A stretch of 64,000 bases of DNA from Tomocerus qinae. Its lineage: Eukaryota; Arthropoda; Collembola; Entomobryomorpha; Tomoceridae. The translations under genes were made by a program, and so were the position numbers. The stretch lies in the NCBI GenBank assembly GCA_020055645.1, contig CM034548.1, forward strand, positions 15,500,001 to 15,564,000, written 5' to 3'. Below are positions 25,101-38,139 of the stretch, one piece after another (the stretch's first letter is position 1; every line of letters begins with the position of its first letter). Under the pieces are notes generated by a model that worked only from the letters and a program-made list of their open reading frames with translations, made no database searches and had not been told where the DNA came from.

Positions 25101-27793
25101 GCTCCGCTAGTTAATAATTCATCTTCCCCCTTGAAAATTCATTAACAATACATGCGTACGTTTATCCTCTACTCTCTATCTGTACAAAAAAACAATGACA
25201 TTCGCTGATTCGCATCTCTCAATGCACATCCAATGCTTTTCTATGTATAATCTTAAGCCATCAAAGAGTGCATATATAGTAGATACCTAAAGAGGTATTA
25301 GCAGGTACTATGTTTTTAGTAGTGCGGTATTACAGTCTATCATCTCATGAGTAGGTGTGTGATTAATACTTCAAAAGCTTTTGCTTTTCTATTTAACATC
25401 CTATGAGACCGTATTTTATATATCAAACTTAAACAGGCACAGCACAATTCGTATGTACTATGTACCGTTTATTTTAAAAACATAGCCAAATCAAGTCGTT
25501 TCATAGACAAGAGTGTAATAAGAGTTCATAGACATTCATATACTTCACGAGTTCAAAGTTGGGAGAACCCAAATAAATGTCAACCCCTTTTTGTCAACAT
25601 CTGTATTATACATGGTTAGATTAGGTTAGGTTAGGTTAGGTTACAGTGGACAATAAGGTGTTTACAATTAGGGGGTGAATCTTCAAAGTTATATGCATAA
25701 GATATGGAATTCAACTATTTCTTAGATTAAACAATAATTATAACGGATGAAGTCGTTGCTGGTTGCTAGCAAATGAGACATGTTTTTTCCGTTTTTTGGT
25801 TTCAGACTATTATTCCTTTATTTGCATTATGATAATGGTAAATGTAATAATATTTGGTATTAAGCATGAGTATATCCGTATTGTCTATACAATTTATAAA
25901 GAAGTATACAATATTAAAGCAATGTTATAATTTATAGTAATACAGGTAACAGAATGTGTTTGTAGTTAAATTTAGTATTTTAAAAGTTAGGTACTACATA
26001 GAATTTGATGGTGGTGTAGTAACAGCATTGGTTTTATAGAAAAAATATTACTTTCATGAAAGAAAACACAATTTGGGATGAGTTTACATAAATAGACATC
26101 ACTATCACTTAGTTTACAGTTACAAATTCGAAAGTATCGTTGAATATATTACGAAATCAAAAAAGTGTTTACCTAAAGCAATATCTTAGCTACTTGACTG
26201 CATTACACTAATAGTAGTTTTCCCCATGTCATTTAATTTGAAGCAGTGAACACGTATTTGAATGCGCAGTTTCTGATTTCCGCCAGCCTTGCTAGAAAGC
26301 CATAATAGTTTGTCTGACCTCACCGTCTGTAAATGCAACTTTACAATACCTAAATCCAAGTTTGCAAGATTTCAGACTTGTGAAATACATGAACCCACTC
26401 TATGATTACTTTAGTTTTCGTATAACTTTCTAGTACAGCAAACATTATCTTTACTTATTGTATGCACAGCAGCCTATGGTACACATTATTAGGAAATAGT
26501 TTCGCATAAAAATCTCCAAACCTTTTCGCATATTATCCTGAAAATAATTTGCATGCAAAATTTTGATTGATTACAAAAACACTATTTTCCAGAGTTATTA
26601 TTCCAGAGTAACGAAGGTAAATCTGTATAAAGAAATCTCTGTACTGACTTAGTCAAAGTTGTTAATTACGTATCTGAGTATATCATTTTGAAAATGTGAT
26701 ATTTTTAGGTTGAAATAGTATGGAGATTCTTATGCAATGTCAAGAGTGCGCTTAAAACATTAGGTACTTGGTAACTAGATTCATTGTGTATTTAGTGTTC
26801 ACCATGTGCTGATATATCGCCATGTTTTCTATCTATCTTTAATTATGTTAATATCGTCGAATGTGAGGGAAAGCTAGAGAGTATCTAACCTACACACCAC
26901 AACACCTGAAAGGCCTACGAGAATATGTACTTATTTCTGCAACTTGCATTAAATGGTCTTTTTTGTCCATCGCTACAACAAAGTAGCTATTTTCTACTAT
27001 TATAATATATCTGTATTTGTACACGACCTCATTCTTCCGCCGTTAACTAAAAATCGAATGTAAAACTATGATGCGTATAAAAACCCGTGCTTATTATTAG
27101 TTTTAGTTAACTGTAAGTAAATAGTTAGAATGACACTCTATGTAAACGAATAACGCACGTTGAAAGATTTCTCCTTATGTGTTTGAGCTATATTGAGAGC
27201 GTTTTCTAGTGGCTATATTTTTACTATAATATTATACGTATCTTTGGTGAATTATCATCTTATAGTGAATTACTCTTCCACATAAACAGGAAACCCGGGC
27301 AGGTGTCCACAGATAAAATATTTCTATATCTACTGCTTAAGCTTTTATTACATGCCCGGGGAATCGAATAATATAATTCATCGCTTAATCAAGTTGTCAA
27401 AACTTCCTTGAAACATCTGCTGTTACATGTCAGGCTGATGTTCACCATCACAATAAAACAGAAAATACATTAAATATGCCCCACCAGATATTTTTCCTTG
27501 CCACTAGAAAATAATAAATTAAAAATGTGTACAAACGGTACACACAAACACTACAAAGTATCAAGTCCTAATATAATATTACTGACATTGGTTTGATCGA
27601 AATAATAATAAATGTTGGTATGTATCTTTGGTATTAGTAAGTATATAGCTAATATCATCACTTTTCTATTTCAAGACTAAAATACGGATTTTCCACGTAC
27701 TAATTTTCATACTGTTTTGTTCTTGAGTCTGGAATGGAACGTGCAAAGAATTCAATATCGCGATAATACTGGGAAAATTAATAAAGCAAAAAG
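22179..27793. other. Long intergenic stretch, no gene seen
   Basis: About 5.6 kb of AT-rich sequence with no supported exon. An AATAAA near 22663 could end the upstream gene. The only distinctive sequence is a short TTAGG run at about 25614-25643. Distal enhancers cannot be excluded. Confidence 0.5.
25614..25643 (+). repeat. Interstitial TTAGG telomere-like run
   Basis: About five units of (TTAGG)n, one of them degenerate, lie in intergenic DNA. TTAGG is the ancestral arthropod telomere repeat, and short interstitial runs are common. A two-unit run also occurs near 53502-53512. Confidence 0.85.
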
Positions 27794-30700
27794 CTACAGC
27801 TCTAAGATTTGGGTTTTACATTTCTTTTTCTTTTCCAAGAGGATTGGAGATTCGGTTGTTTCTTTTTTTAAAGGCTCTCCTCTAGGCTGTTTGAAAGTAT
27901 CCCTTATTTTTCTTGGGTCTAGATAATTGGCTCCCAGATTTTGCATTCCTCTGGCTAATTTCCCAAGTGGAACTAAAACTAAATCTTTCTTTTGGGATCC
28001 AGGTTGCTGATATGGGTTATCTCGTAGAGCACTCTCACTGTGCGATCCTTTCATATTGACTAAAGAGCCGAAAATGTCCTGATCGGACGTGGACCTATTT
28101 TCATTTTTGATAATGGGAGCCAGGTTACGGAGTCTTAGGCCTAATCCTCCATGCCCAATGCTAGAGCCAACTAGAGAAATGACTGAAGTGTTATTAGTCA
28201 TGGCATTCACGTCTTCCGAAGAACGACTAATCCTCTTTGCAACAGAAATTGAGCCGGGAACCAGGTTCTTCCCGATAAAAGTGCCATCCAGGACATTTAT
28301 ATTTACTGTCGGCTCTTCTGTGATTGTGATCTCTGGAGTCACGGATCTAGGCACTGCATAAGATAGTGCTCCAGACAGCCCTAAAGAATTGGCTGGCAAA
28401 GAGTGGCGATGTCGCTGTAGAATACTATTATTGGAATGTATCAATGATGCAATACTTGAGTGATTCGAGGTTGGGGTAGGAGTTTCTTGGGGCTGAGAAA
28501 GAGTATCAGAGACAGGTGTGAGTGGGGATGTGCCGTGAATGTCTTTGTCGTCGATATCTAACATGAGTTCTGACGCAGTGGACAGCAAAAGACTAGAGAT
28601 TGGTCTGCGCTGAGGCAAGACGATAATACCGCAACTAGGTAAGACTAGATCTTTAACAGGAATTGTTATACTACTGGAATGACCTTCGACTGGTGTCGTC
28701 GCTGTTATGCCTAAGTTGTACGGGTAGCCGATGACAAACGGCTGGGCAGTCTGCAATTGCAAGGGAGATCCGCCCACTTTTGACACGCCCTTTTTATCTT
28801 CGTACACAACTTGTTCCTGCATAATTAATTCATGATAGACTTTCGATTCATAAATAAACATTCATTGCAAGCTACATCAAATTAATTTAGGATATTAACA
28901 CTCAATGCCAACGGAAACAACGGGGATGCATTACTTTTAATGACAAGGTCACAAAGGAACTGGACTTTGCATGCGATTTAAATGAATACAAACAATTTAT
29001 TTCTACGTGGATTTTGCAGGGCAAGCATAAAATAAATAAATAAATGACTAATACTTCAGGCATCACAGACAGTTTGGAGTAATTTGTAAGTTATACCTTC
29101 TTGACATCGGAAACGTCAGATGGAGAATTACTCTGTTTGGTAGAATTGCTGGTTGACGCCTTATCCACCACTGAGGATCCAGGCCGACGAAAAGAGAACT
29201 TTGGAGTGAATGATGATAGAGATGCCACGGGGTTCTCTGCGACAAAAAGAACAAATCGCTTTATGAATTGAATGCTATAATTTATTACGACGATCAAAAA
29301 TAAATCTTTACTTTTAATAGGTTGATCGCCATCCTGGACTCCTTGGTGATTTCCTTGGGCAGAGCTGAAGTATCTATTGACAAAAGAAGACGCCATGGCA
29401 GGAATTCCAGATCTGCTAGGTTCCTTTACTGGAAGAGCTGTGAGTAAAACCTTTATTTCTTTCCCCTGGGCTTGAACCGCTATTTTTATTGCTTCCGCAA
29501 TCATTTTTAATGCCTCTGAAATCAAAGAGAAAACTTCAATATAGACTTAACAATTTATAACTAGATTTTTAATAATCGGAATTCAGTACAAATGTTCTAA
29601 CCTAGCATTTCTTCTGGGTGTTGTATGTTCACAGCGACGTTGTTAAAAAATCTAATATTAGAAGACCGAAACTGGTGATATTGAATGTCACCACTGAATC
29701 GGTAATTTATCCGCAAGTGTGGAACAGCTGCAGCGTGAGCTGCATTTTGATCATGCTGGAAAAATCGGAGAAAATTAGAAGGCTGAGCCAGTGGCTCGAA
29801 TCCCAATTCGATTGATTCAATGCTCAGAAGTCCAACTTTTTGAGTTTCCGTGATGGCGTCCATTGTGCAATCGTATCTACAGAATATCAAAGTAAATTTA
29901 TACCATAGGCTTTGAATAGTTAATTTATTCCATATTGGTCAAGTTACTAACTCGGTCACGTAGTATCTTCTTTCCGTTAATATAAATATTGTGTCAATAT
30001 CCATAGTGTCAGGCTCGTTGATTCTATACATAAAATACAAATATAATTTACACACAAAATGCAAAAATAATTGGACAAATGCTGGTAAGGATTTAATTAC
30101 ATGGCAGCAGTATAAATTACCTGCCATTGATGAGACCCCAAGATCCTAAAATGACGTCATTACTTGGAACGACACGTTTTTTAACGTCTTCAATCACCAT
30201 TTTAATTTGTTCGGTTGTATTTTCTTTTTCTTCGTGTGGCTTTTCCGACGCAAAATCAGCTTCAGTAATATGCTGGCGGATTCCTAATTTGTGAAAGGAT
30301 TAAATAGGGTATATTTTACTGGCATTTCACTTTTTACTAGCTACAATTAATTTTACATTGTAATTGCTTACCTAACATTAGTTCAATAACAGCTAGTCGA
30401 CTGGCGTCTTTGAATCGATTTAAGTAGTACCTGAATTACAATTATAAATGTTATTTTTTAAATAGTAAATATATGATGTCCCAAAAAATTGTAAAGAATT
30501 GCAACCTATTCGCAGAGTTCATGCCATCCTTCATTACGCCTGTGATCTTCCGCTCTCCGGTTCTCGTGTAATCCCCCTATATAATACAAAATCAATATCT
30601 TTACAGACCAGTTCTGCGTGATTTGGTTTTTGAGCCTAAGTTTACTTTTGTACTACTTTCTACTGTACTGCAGAATGTGAAAGTTAATAATACGAAGAAA

Positions 30701-33689
30701 TTCTTAATAAGTCATTTGAAGTTTGAAAATAATCCCAAAATAATTTCAGAAACTGTTTAAAAATAGTCTTAAAAGCATTCAAAAAGTTTCTATGCGTTGA
30801 AATAAGAAAAAGTATTGACTTTTCTACTTCATCGTGCAGTGTGTAGATAATTACATCACTTTTCTTTTTTAAGTCTTTAGCTCTACTTCTACTAAGCCTT
30901 GTTTTTCAAAAGCTAAATCCTAAATAATTAAAGCGAGGTATTTATAGACATGTATTATAGATGTTATAAATTCATAGTCCTAATTTACCTTTAAAGCATT
31001 AGTTCCTGCATACTGCTTACTAATAGTGTCACCGTTATTAGCCCATAGAGTTTGAAGAATGACTTTGACGTTTTCAGGCAAGCCAATTTCAGGAGCCACC
31101 AGTCCTAGTTTTCTTAATTGAGCACAAAGCATGTGTTTGGCTAGATGGGTCTACATATAGAATCGAGTATTGATTAAACAAAAATTTGGAATTACGCACA
31201 CCGCATCAACATTCCGATAATTAATTCATTGATGTATTGACAAACCTGAACAACATTTGTGCGATCTAAACAATCGATGCAGTTCACTCGACACACTCCA
31301 TTTTGCGTCAGCACAGTTCCATAGGAGTCGACCCAGCAATAATTTAGGGATTTAATTGGATCTTGCATTTTCTCAATTAGCAAAGATACATTTTCAAACT
31401 TCATTCCACGACTAGAAAAAATGAGAAATACTTTTAGTCTTAACAAAGTATAAAAGTTGTGAGATGGACTATACAGTAAGCAGTAGCATTAGAAATTGGT
31501 ACAGGGAACGGACCAAGATTCATGAAAGTCGAAGGTTATATAAACGAGATCTGATGAATCGTGGCGTATAATATTATCCATGAAGGCATCACCGAGAACT
31601 TTTTCCTTTCCAGTCTTTTCAACAAGATTGACTATAATTACAGGACCATATATTGAGCGCTCTTCTTCAAAGTGTTTTCGGAAGGCCTCGTAGTTTTCTT
31701 CTTCACCTAACATAATAAATATGTTAATTTAGTTGCAACTAGAGACATAAAGTTTCTCTATAGCAGAGAATCATTTTGATTGAGTGGTTCTAGTAAAAAT
31801 GAGATGTAGTACAAAGCCAAAGAATATTTCCGAGAAATATGTAAGTAGGACGATGTAAATGGTATAATTATTGAATAATTTAGGTCATGTTTTTTAATTA
31901 AAGGTCCAGGATTCAAGGAACAAAGGGGAGTGAGGAAATCTAGACAAAGGGCATCCGTAACGTACTCCTTTCTAGTCGAGGCGGAGGTCGGTAGCGAAAT
32001 CCAGGCTGACTCCAAAAGACAGGAATTGATCCTCTTGTTTGAACGAAAGATATCATATGCCCTTTGAAAACTAGGATTTGCTCTGTCTCGACGTAATTGG
32101 CTACTTTTCCGTTTTCATCCACACCTCGTCTTAGGTAGCGAGTTCCAGCTCTGAATCTACTCCTCCGAGAAATGACGCACAACTCGATGTGCCCACGCAT
32201 CTGGAGGAAAACATGAAATGACATGATAATCACAGTTTCAGACGTAATACGAGCAATATGACGTTTTTGTGAGTCCGCAGCATTCGATCTCAATTGGAGA
32301 TAATGAGTATTCATATTCATACCATGACATCGGGGCGATCTGGTCCAATGTTATCAAATATCGTTTCAATGTCGCATGACTCTATTTGAATGAAGCCCTG
32401 CATGACTGGAACCATCCATCGATCAATATCCGCATCCTGGAATTAAAATAAACGTTATACTGCAATTTGTTAAACAATTGAGTGGCATCAATGAGATATA
32501 CATGCATGCACATCATTTCTCATTCTGTCCTACTACTAATAATAGGAAGGACGGGAGTCCGTATCCTACCGTGACTCTGCTGATGCAGTACAATAAGTAG
32601 AAAGGTTGAAATGTTGAAAAGCCCTTTCCATGCATAACAATCCGCATATAAATTCATCTGAAGCAAAAAGGATTACCTTGGTACTAAGAAGATCCCGCAT
32701 CATATAATGATTCCAAAAGAATCTCATGTCCGCACGTTGCCAAAGTGGAGCTTGAGATCTACTAGGATCTTCTGAAATGAGAACACTCCGTTGCACAGTG
32801 TTAGTGATGTCGTACTCTGTCGAGTAGTAGAAAGAGTCTGCTTCCGTAAACATCTTTTGAAACTCGTCCAAAATGCGCTTCTCCACTTTGTCCAGCCTAG
32901 CAGAACAATTACCACGTCGTCATTATGATGAATACCTAATGAATCCTGTTACGTGCAACAAATTATATTTCATGTACACATACTTTTCTAACTTTCTCTG
33001 CCCTCCAGGACGTGGTGCCATTCCAGGGGTTTTCACTTTCATCAAAGGTCTTGGAGAAAAGGGATCAAACGGAACTATTGAGATTGTAGTGAATGTTGTT
33101 GACGGGCTTTCACTATCTCGTCTATTATCATGAGGTAAAATACAAGCTTCTAATTGGATTTCTGACTCGCTCTCCATAGGAATCGTCAAAACAGATAGGA
33201 TTTTATACACCTCATGCCCTTTTAGCAACCCAACAATTGATCGTTGTCTTACGAAAACCAGTCTACGCTCAGCATCTAAAAACACATCCAAAATATATCC
33301 CACTGATACAAAAATTAACTATCTTCTCCTTCAAATACAAATCTTGATTATGTCGAAAATCAATTTTGAAATGACATATTTTGACAGTCCTAATTAATAT
33401 TCCAACAAAAAAATCTAATGGCAAATTTAACTTACTATTGCTGATTTGAAGTGTCCCCAGGAATCCATATACTGCTCCAAGGCAAATAGGATTTAATGAC
33501 TTGTAATTTGATCCTGTAGAAAAATATAAATTTTTTGAAAATGGCAATATCTTAGAATTTTATAATTTTTTGAGTGAGTAGTGATTTTTTACCTATATTA
33601 GCAGTATATGTCCCAGTTTGACGATTAATCCATAAACTGTGATCTCCATTACAGAGAATAAAATATACATCTGTGGCCAGCAGCTCCAT
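27794..33689 (-). CDS. INPP5F: INPP5F / Sac2 phosphoinositide 4-phosphatase, 17 exons, 1,196 aa
   Basis: Sac2 removes the 4-phosphate from phosphoinositides on early endosomes and endocytic membranes. Seventeen exons descend the minus strand: 33689-33593, 33513-33436, 33302-32984, 32896-32677, 32436-32323, 32200-31966, 31706-31514, 31411-31246, 31150-30989, 30576-30506, 30430-30372, 30283-30121, 30023-29952, 29876-29602, 29515-29312, 29236-29097 and 28816-27794. They sum exactly to 1,196 residues; human is 1,132. The start MELLATDVYFIL matches the family. The Sac domain shows FYYSTEYDITNTVQR, RRGVDENGKVANYVETEQ and FVQTRGSIPVFWSQ, then the catalytic CX5R motif CIDCLDRT with Cys463 and Arg469. 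YAGTNALKGDYTRTGERK follows. The hSac2 homology domain follows (DTMDIDTIFILTERRYYVTE). The conserved VLPSCGI motif and a terminal LEKKKKCKTQILEL also match vertebrate INPP5F. No break is seen, so an active enzyme is expected. Confidence 0.96.
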
Positions 33690-36600
33690 CCCTAATATTT
33701 ACTTATATATAGTTTACTGAAATTTCGTTGTCATGATGAAAGCACGAGAGTTTTTTTGTCGTTTTTTGACCCAATTGTGTTAGATATCAAAAAGTTAATT
33801 TTTTCATCTGGCCCGGAAGTTTAGGTACCTAATTTAAAAAAACAAAATTAAGTGAGCGATAAATATCAAACTTTATGGCTTCTTGTATGGCTTTATTTCA
33901 TTCCGCAATGTTCCATGTCAATATTATCACTGCGTGTTGCGTGTGGGTGAATACAATCAGTAAAGTCTAAGGTACACAAGTACTAACAAAGGTAGGTTAT
34001 ATTGTGTGTACTAACTGAGCCTGAGCAATGAATAAATCTCAGAGTTGATATATTCATTAGTTAAAGCTGTCGTAGGTACTCCAATTAGTTATGTGTCACT
34101 TTCCACGTCGACTATCAAAGTTGAAGAATCTTAATTGCATTTAGATGTAAGTATTATGCTATATACGCCATGTCGCCTAACTTTGTGAAACTGCAGTTGT
34201 AGGGAAACTAGGTAACTCCCCTTTCTGTACAGCAGTAGTGGCATCATGGCATAATATTAACTATACATACTAAAGAACTCCATCCGATATGTAATTCAAT
34301 ACAACTTGGTATTTAGGAATGAATGATGCATATAAATTATGCAATAGTTATCTATGTACACATAATCAAAAAGTAGGAATCCATACCTGTGCAATTCTCT
34401 GTCTTTGGGTAGTCATTTCCTTTCGTGGAGCAAACAGAATATATTATTATGACATTGGAATGTCATATCACGTATTTTAGATCAATTGCAAAAACAACGT
34501 GGAGGGGACAGAAGAAGAGCGTGCATGTAAATGTGCATGTGCTCCCTACTTTCAATAATATTGTCTTGCTTCACAAAAGTGAAAACAGAGTCAAAGAAAG
34601 TACAGAGATAAGAATTTGTAGTCAAATATATATTTACGTGGCTATATCTCTGTCTCAGCTTTATTATATTTCAACATGCACGATTTGTTGCACGTTTCCA
34701 CTCTTAAGAAAATGACCCACCATCTCACTTCTACTTTATACAAGTTTCGAATTCAAAAGCAAAAAAGGCTGATTTTCGTCGCTAAGATATGTCATACTGA
34801 TTTAGAATTATGGATGAGACGAATGGGGCTAGGATACAAAAATGCGCATTTTCACTATTTTTGATAGTCAGCCTACACAAACTATTTAATCAAAGTCAAG
34901 TATTATCATTTCGTTTTAGTCTGTAAAACGAGAATTTGTCACAGAAGAGTGTTCCTTTCAACTTTAGTTCCTTCTCATGTATAAATGGGGAATAGACGTT
35001 TATAGCCTGTTTCCTTTTTAATGTGACCTACTCCACAGCAGTCGCAGCCCGTGTTGTAATGGGATGTAATAAGGTACCTCTTACAGGCTGACGTCAATGC
35101 GTTTACAAGAAAAGCTGATGAGATTTTGAAGAACAATATGCAGATCTGCATCCTGAATTAGGATACATTTTAATAGATAATAGACCAAGTTGTTTAAGGA
35201 TGCAGCGTCCTTTGATTCAATAACATTGTAAATCATGTTATATGATTCAATAATTTCTGTTACTTAAAGTCTTGGGAAACAAGATAAGTTCTTCCTAGCA
35301 TTTCTATCGGATATGCATCCTTTTCTGACGCATAGTTATTAACCTAGGTTAATACAAGAACTTTTCCACGTATACCTACCTTTGATTAAGCAACATGAGA
35401 CGATGTATAACTTGCATTAAAAAGCATTTCATTAAAAACCAATGTGATAATGATTTTTCAATGCACAGTTTTAGCAGTTCAAATTTCGAATGCTACATAA
35501 ACAGCACAAATAAAGCACATGGCAAAAAGCACGAAAACTATGTCTTCATTTTTTGACATATATAAAATAAACTTCACAAACCTAAGTATTATTATTACTG
35601 GTTTCACTACTGATTTAAAATGTGGAATCTTCAGGTTGGACATAAAAAACAATGAGCAAAACATAAGTATTTTCGGAATATGGAAGTTTTTAGGGATATA
35701 CAGTACTAGCAGAAAAAAATTGAGTGATTTAACTCTGAACTAAACGAATGAAACAAACAAATTTAATGATAAAATACAATTCGAAACTATTAAATATACC
35801 TGTTGTGAACAAAGGTTATTTTGTATTTTAATAATAAGGACATATGATTTCTCCTATTATTATTTGGCACATAATTTAAAAAATTATAAAAAATGTAAAA
35901 TTTCAAACAGCAAACAGAATTAATAGCTAAATATTCTTTCCCAAATTCAAATTAATTTTATTAATTGCTGAAAGCTGTAAATATTTAATTACATAAGTTG
36001 TGTATTTTGCTCTTAACTTTCAATGGTATTATTATTGTTGACAGTGTGTTATTATTATTATATTATTGAATTGGCAACAAAACCTTTCAAGTAAATTGTT
36101 TTTCGTCAAATCAATTTAAGTGCTAAGTAAATGGATTGGAACTGTCAACTGTATGTATTGTCTCAAAAATAAAATATTGACAATCTGATGAATCAAAAAA
36201 GAAAATTTTTAATTTTGTCTTACTTGATTAGCTCCTCTGGATGTTGACTTTCTTTTCAACATCGGATTCTTCGGACTCTTGTTTTCATCCGACCAAACCT
36301 CTCGACACCAGCTCTGAGAAATAAGTGAACTGAACAAAACAGACGATTGGAAGGAATTGGTTTGAGGAGTTTGTTGGAAGTTATTTGTTATACTGCGTAC
36401 TATATCTATAGAATTGGTTGTATATGTATGTATTGCACTATAAGTGTTATAGGTATAGCTATGTATTGCTATAAACCCATGGCCACGGTCAAACAACTGT
36501 TTCGAGAATAATTTTGGCCCCTTATTCCCACTAAATTATACTCACTGCGGGTGCCATCGCATCAATTTAGTTTTAATTCTTAATGCACATTACGATATCA

Positions 36601-38139
36601 TTTTTGAAACTGTTTCTTCGTGAATTTTTTTACTACAGAATTTATTTGAGACAATTATCGGTTAAAAATCGGTTAAATCGGTTAAAAAGTGTTTAATTTA
36701 ATATTTTCTATCAAATAAAAAGTACATAAGTAAAACTTGTTACAATAACAATTGTAAAGCAAAAAATTGTGGCTTTTTGAGAATAAAATACCTATTTAGA
36801 GTTTTAGCAAGTTGAGTATAATAAGTGTGCACGTGGTAAATAACCTAAAAGATATTTCAGAACCCTGGTTTACTTCGATTCGAAGATCAGTGATCTGTTG
36901 TTGTCTGATCAATTACTGTGCTCTGCTGCTTCGTGTGTGCCTTCTTTTGGTGATCATTATTATCGTTAGCTACAACTTTTGATTTAATATAATATTTGGT
37001 GTTTTTCTGAAACTTCGTGTAATGCTATTTGCAATCAGCAACAATAGTATTTGCCAATTAGCGACCATTATAAACTTGTAAGGTACACCTTCAACTTTTG
37101 CCAAAACTGCCTTCTTGACGTTCACTCACTACTAGTTTCTGTTTACATATCGTGCTGAGGAATTTATTCATACATACCATTCTAACTTGGCAATTACTGG
37201 AAAGGAAAATGACTGTTGTTATTACATTTCACTTTAGTGCTATGAAGTTTTGTGCGGTCAAGGCGTAAGCAACAGAAATAATTTACATAAATATAAAAAT
37301 CAACTCTGCACTGCATGATCATATGATGCCGGATCGGTGACTTCTATTTTACTCTTCTCCATCCAAGAACCCGTTTTCTAAAATTTTTGTTTTGATGTTT
37401 AATTGTTTGATTCATTGATAACCAAAAGCATTTTTGTAATTAATAATAATGAGTGACACTGGTTGACTTTTGAGCATAAATCACCTGTTACTGAACTTTC
37501 AACTTTGTAACCATTAGATATCGACAAAATTATTGTATGATCCAGGCTGAAATGGATAGCGGTATGGTTTTACTTTCTTAATGAGGATTATGGTCAAGAA
37601 TTAGATTAATTATTATGTGCTTGTAGTCCTTGTAGTATTTTTGGTTATCTTTATTTTGTAAGCCAAATCTCAAACATTTACTTCACATTTCTGATTTAGG
37701 TTTTAGTCTTTAGCAAAATTAAATCCTGGAATAATATTTCATTCATCACTATAGCTTCTTTGTCAATATTTCCTTGCTTTGCCTATATCGTGCATGACAT
37801 TTACTAATTTTTCTGTACGTTCAACTCTGTTTAAAATTATTTGAAATCTGATACTTATAATTGCATGTTTTGAATGATTTGATATACAGAATACCGGATG
37901 CTAATTATCCACACAATATGCAGCTTCTTGGTACGTAAATGAGTCTATGAATCTGTGATAACTACAACTGATCAGTATCTCGGCCTTTGCACAGTGGAAA
38001 AATTAAAATTTCTACAATTTAAAAACTAGAAAGAAGGTGAGTTTTGTTCGGTATATTTTGATCATAAATTTACCCGGTCTTTATTTTTTTATTAAATTAT
38101 TTCTGAACAATATGTCAATTGCCTCATTCGTAGGATCAA
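33690..38139. other. Region between divergent INPP5F and the C2orf42 homologue
   Basis: The two genes point away from each other across about 4.4 kb. I see no supported gene. An open frame on the minus strand around 36230-36330 is bounded by AG and GT but could not be joined in frame to any neighbour. An acceptor-like TTCGTAG just before 38134 suggests that a 5' non-coding exon of the C2orf42 homologue lies in this region. Confidence 0.45.

Noticed and set aside
29434-29447. GTTTTACTCACAG inside INPP5F exon 15 looks like a tiny intron
   Set aside because: Thirteen bases is far too short to splice, and the frame reads through it without a stop.
34425-34864. Open frames of 96 and 62 codons on the plus strand
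   Set aside because: No family motif and no splice or start context. The lengths are expected by chance in several kilobases of non-coding DNA.
36209-36496. Open frame of 95 codons on the minus strand with an AG/GT-bounded segment (36233-36316)
   Set aside because: It does not join in frame to INPP5F or to the 44-45.5 kb gene without a stop, and the sequence is low in complexity. Not supported as a gene.
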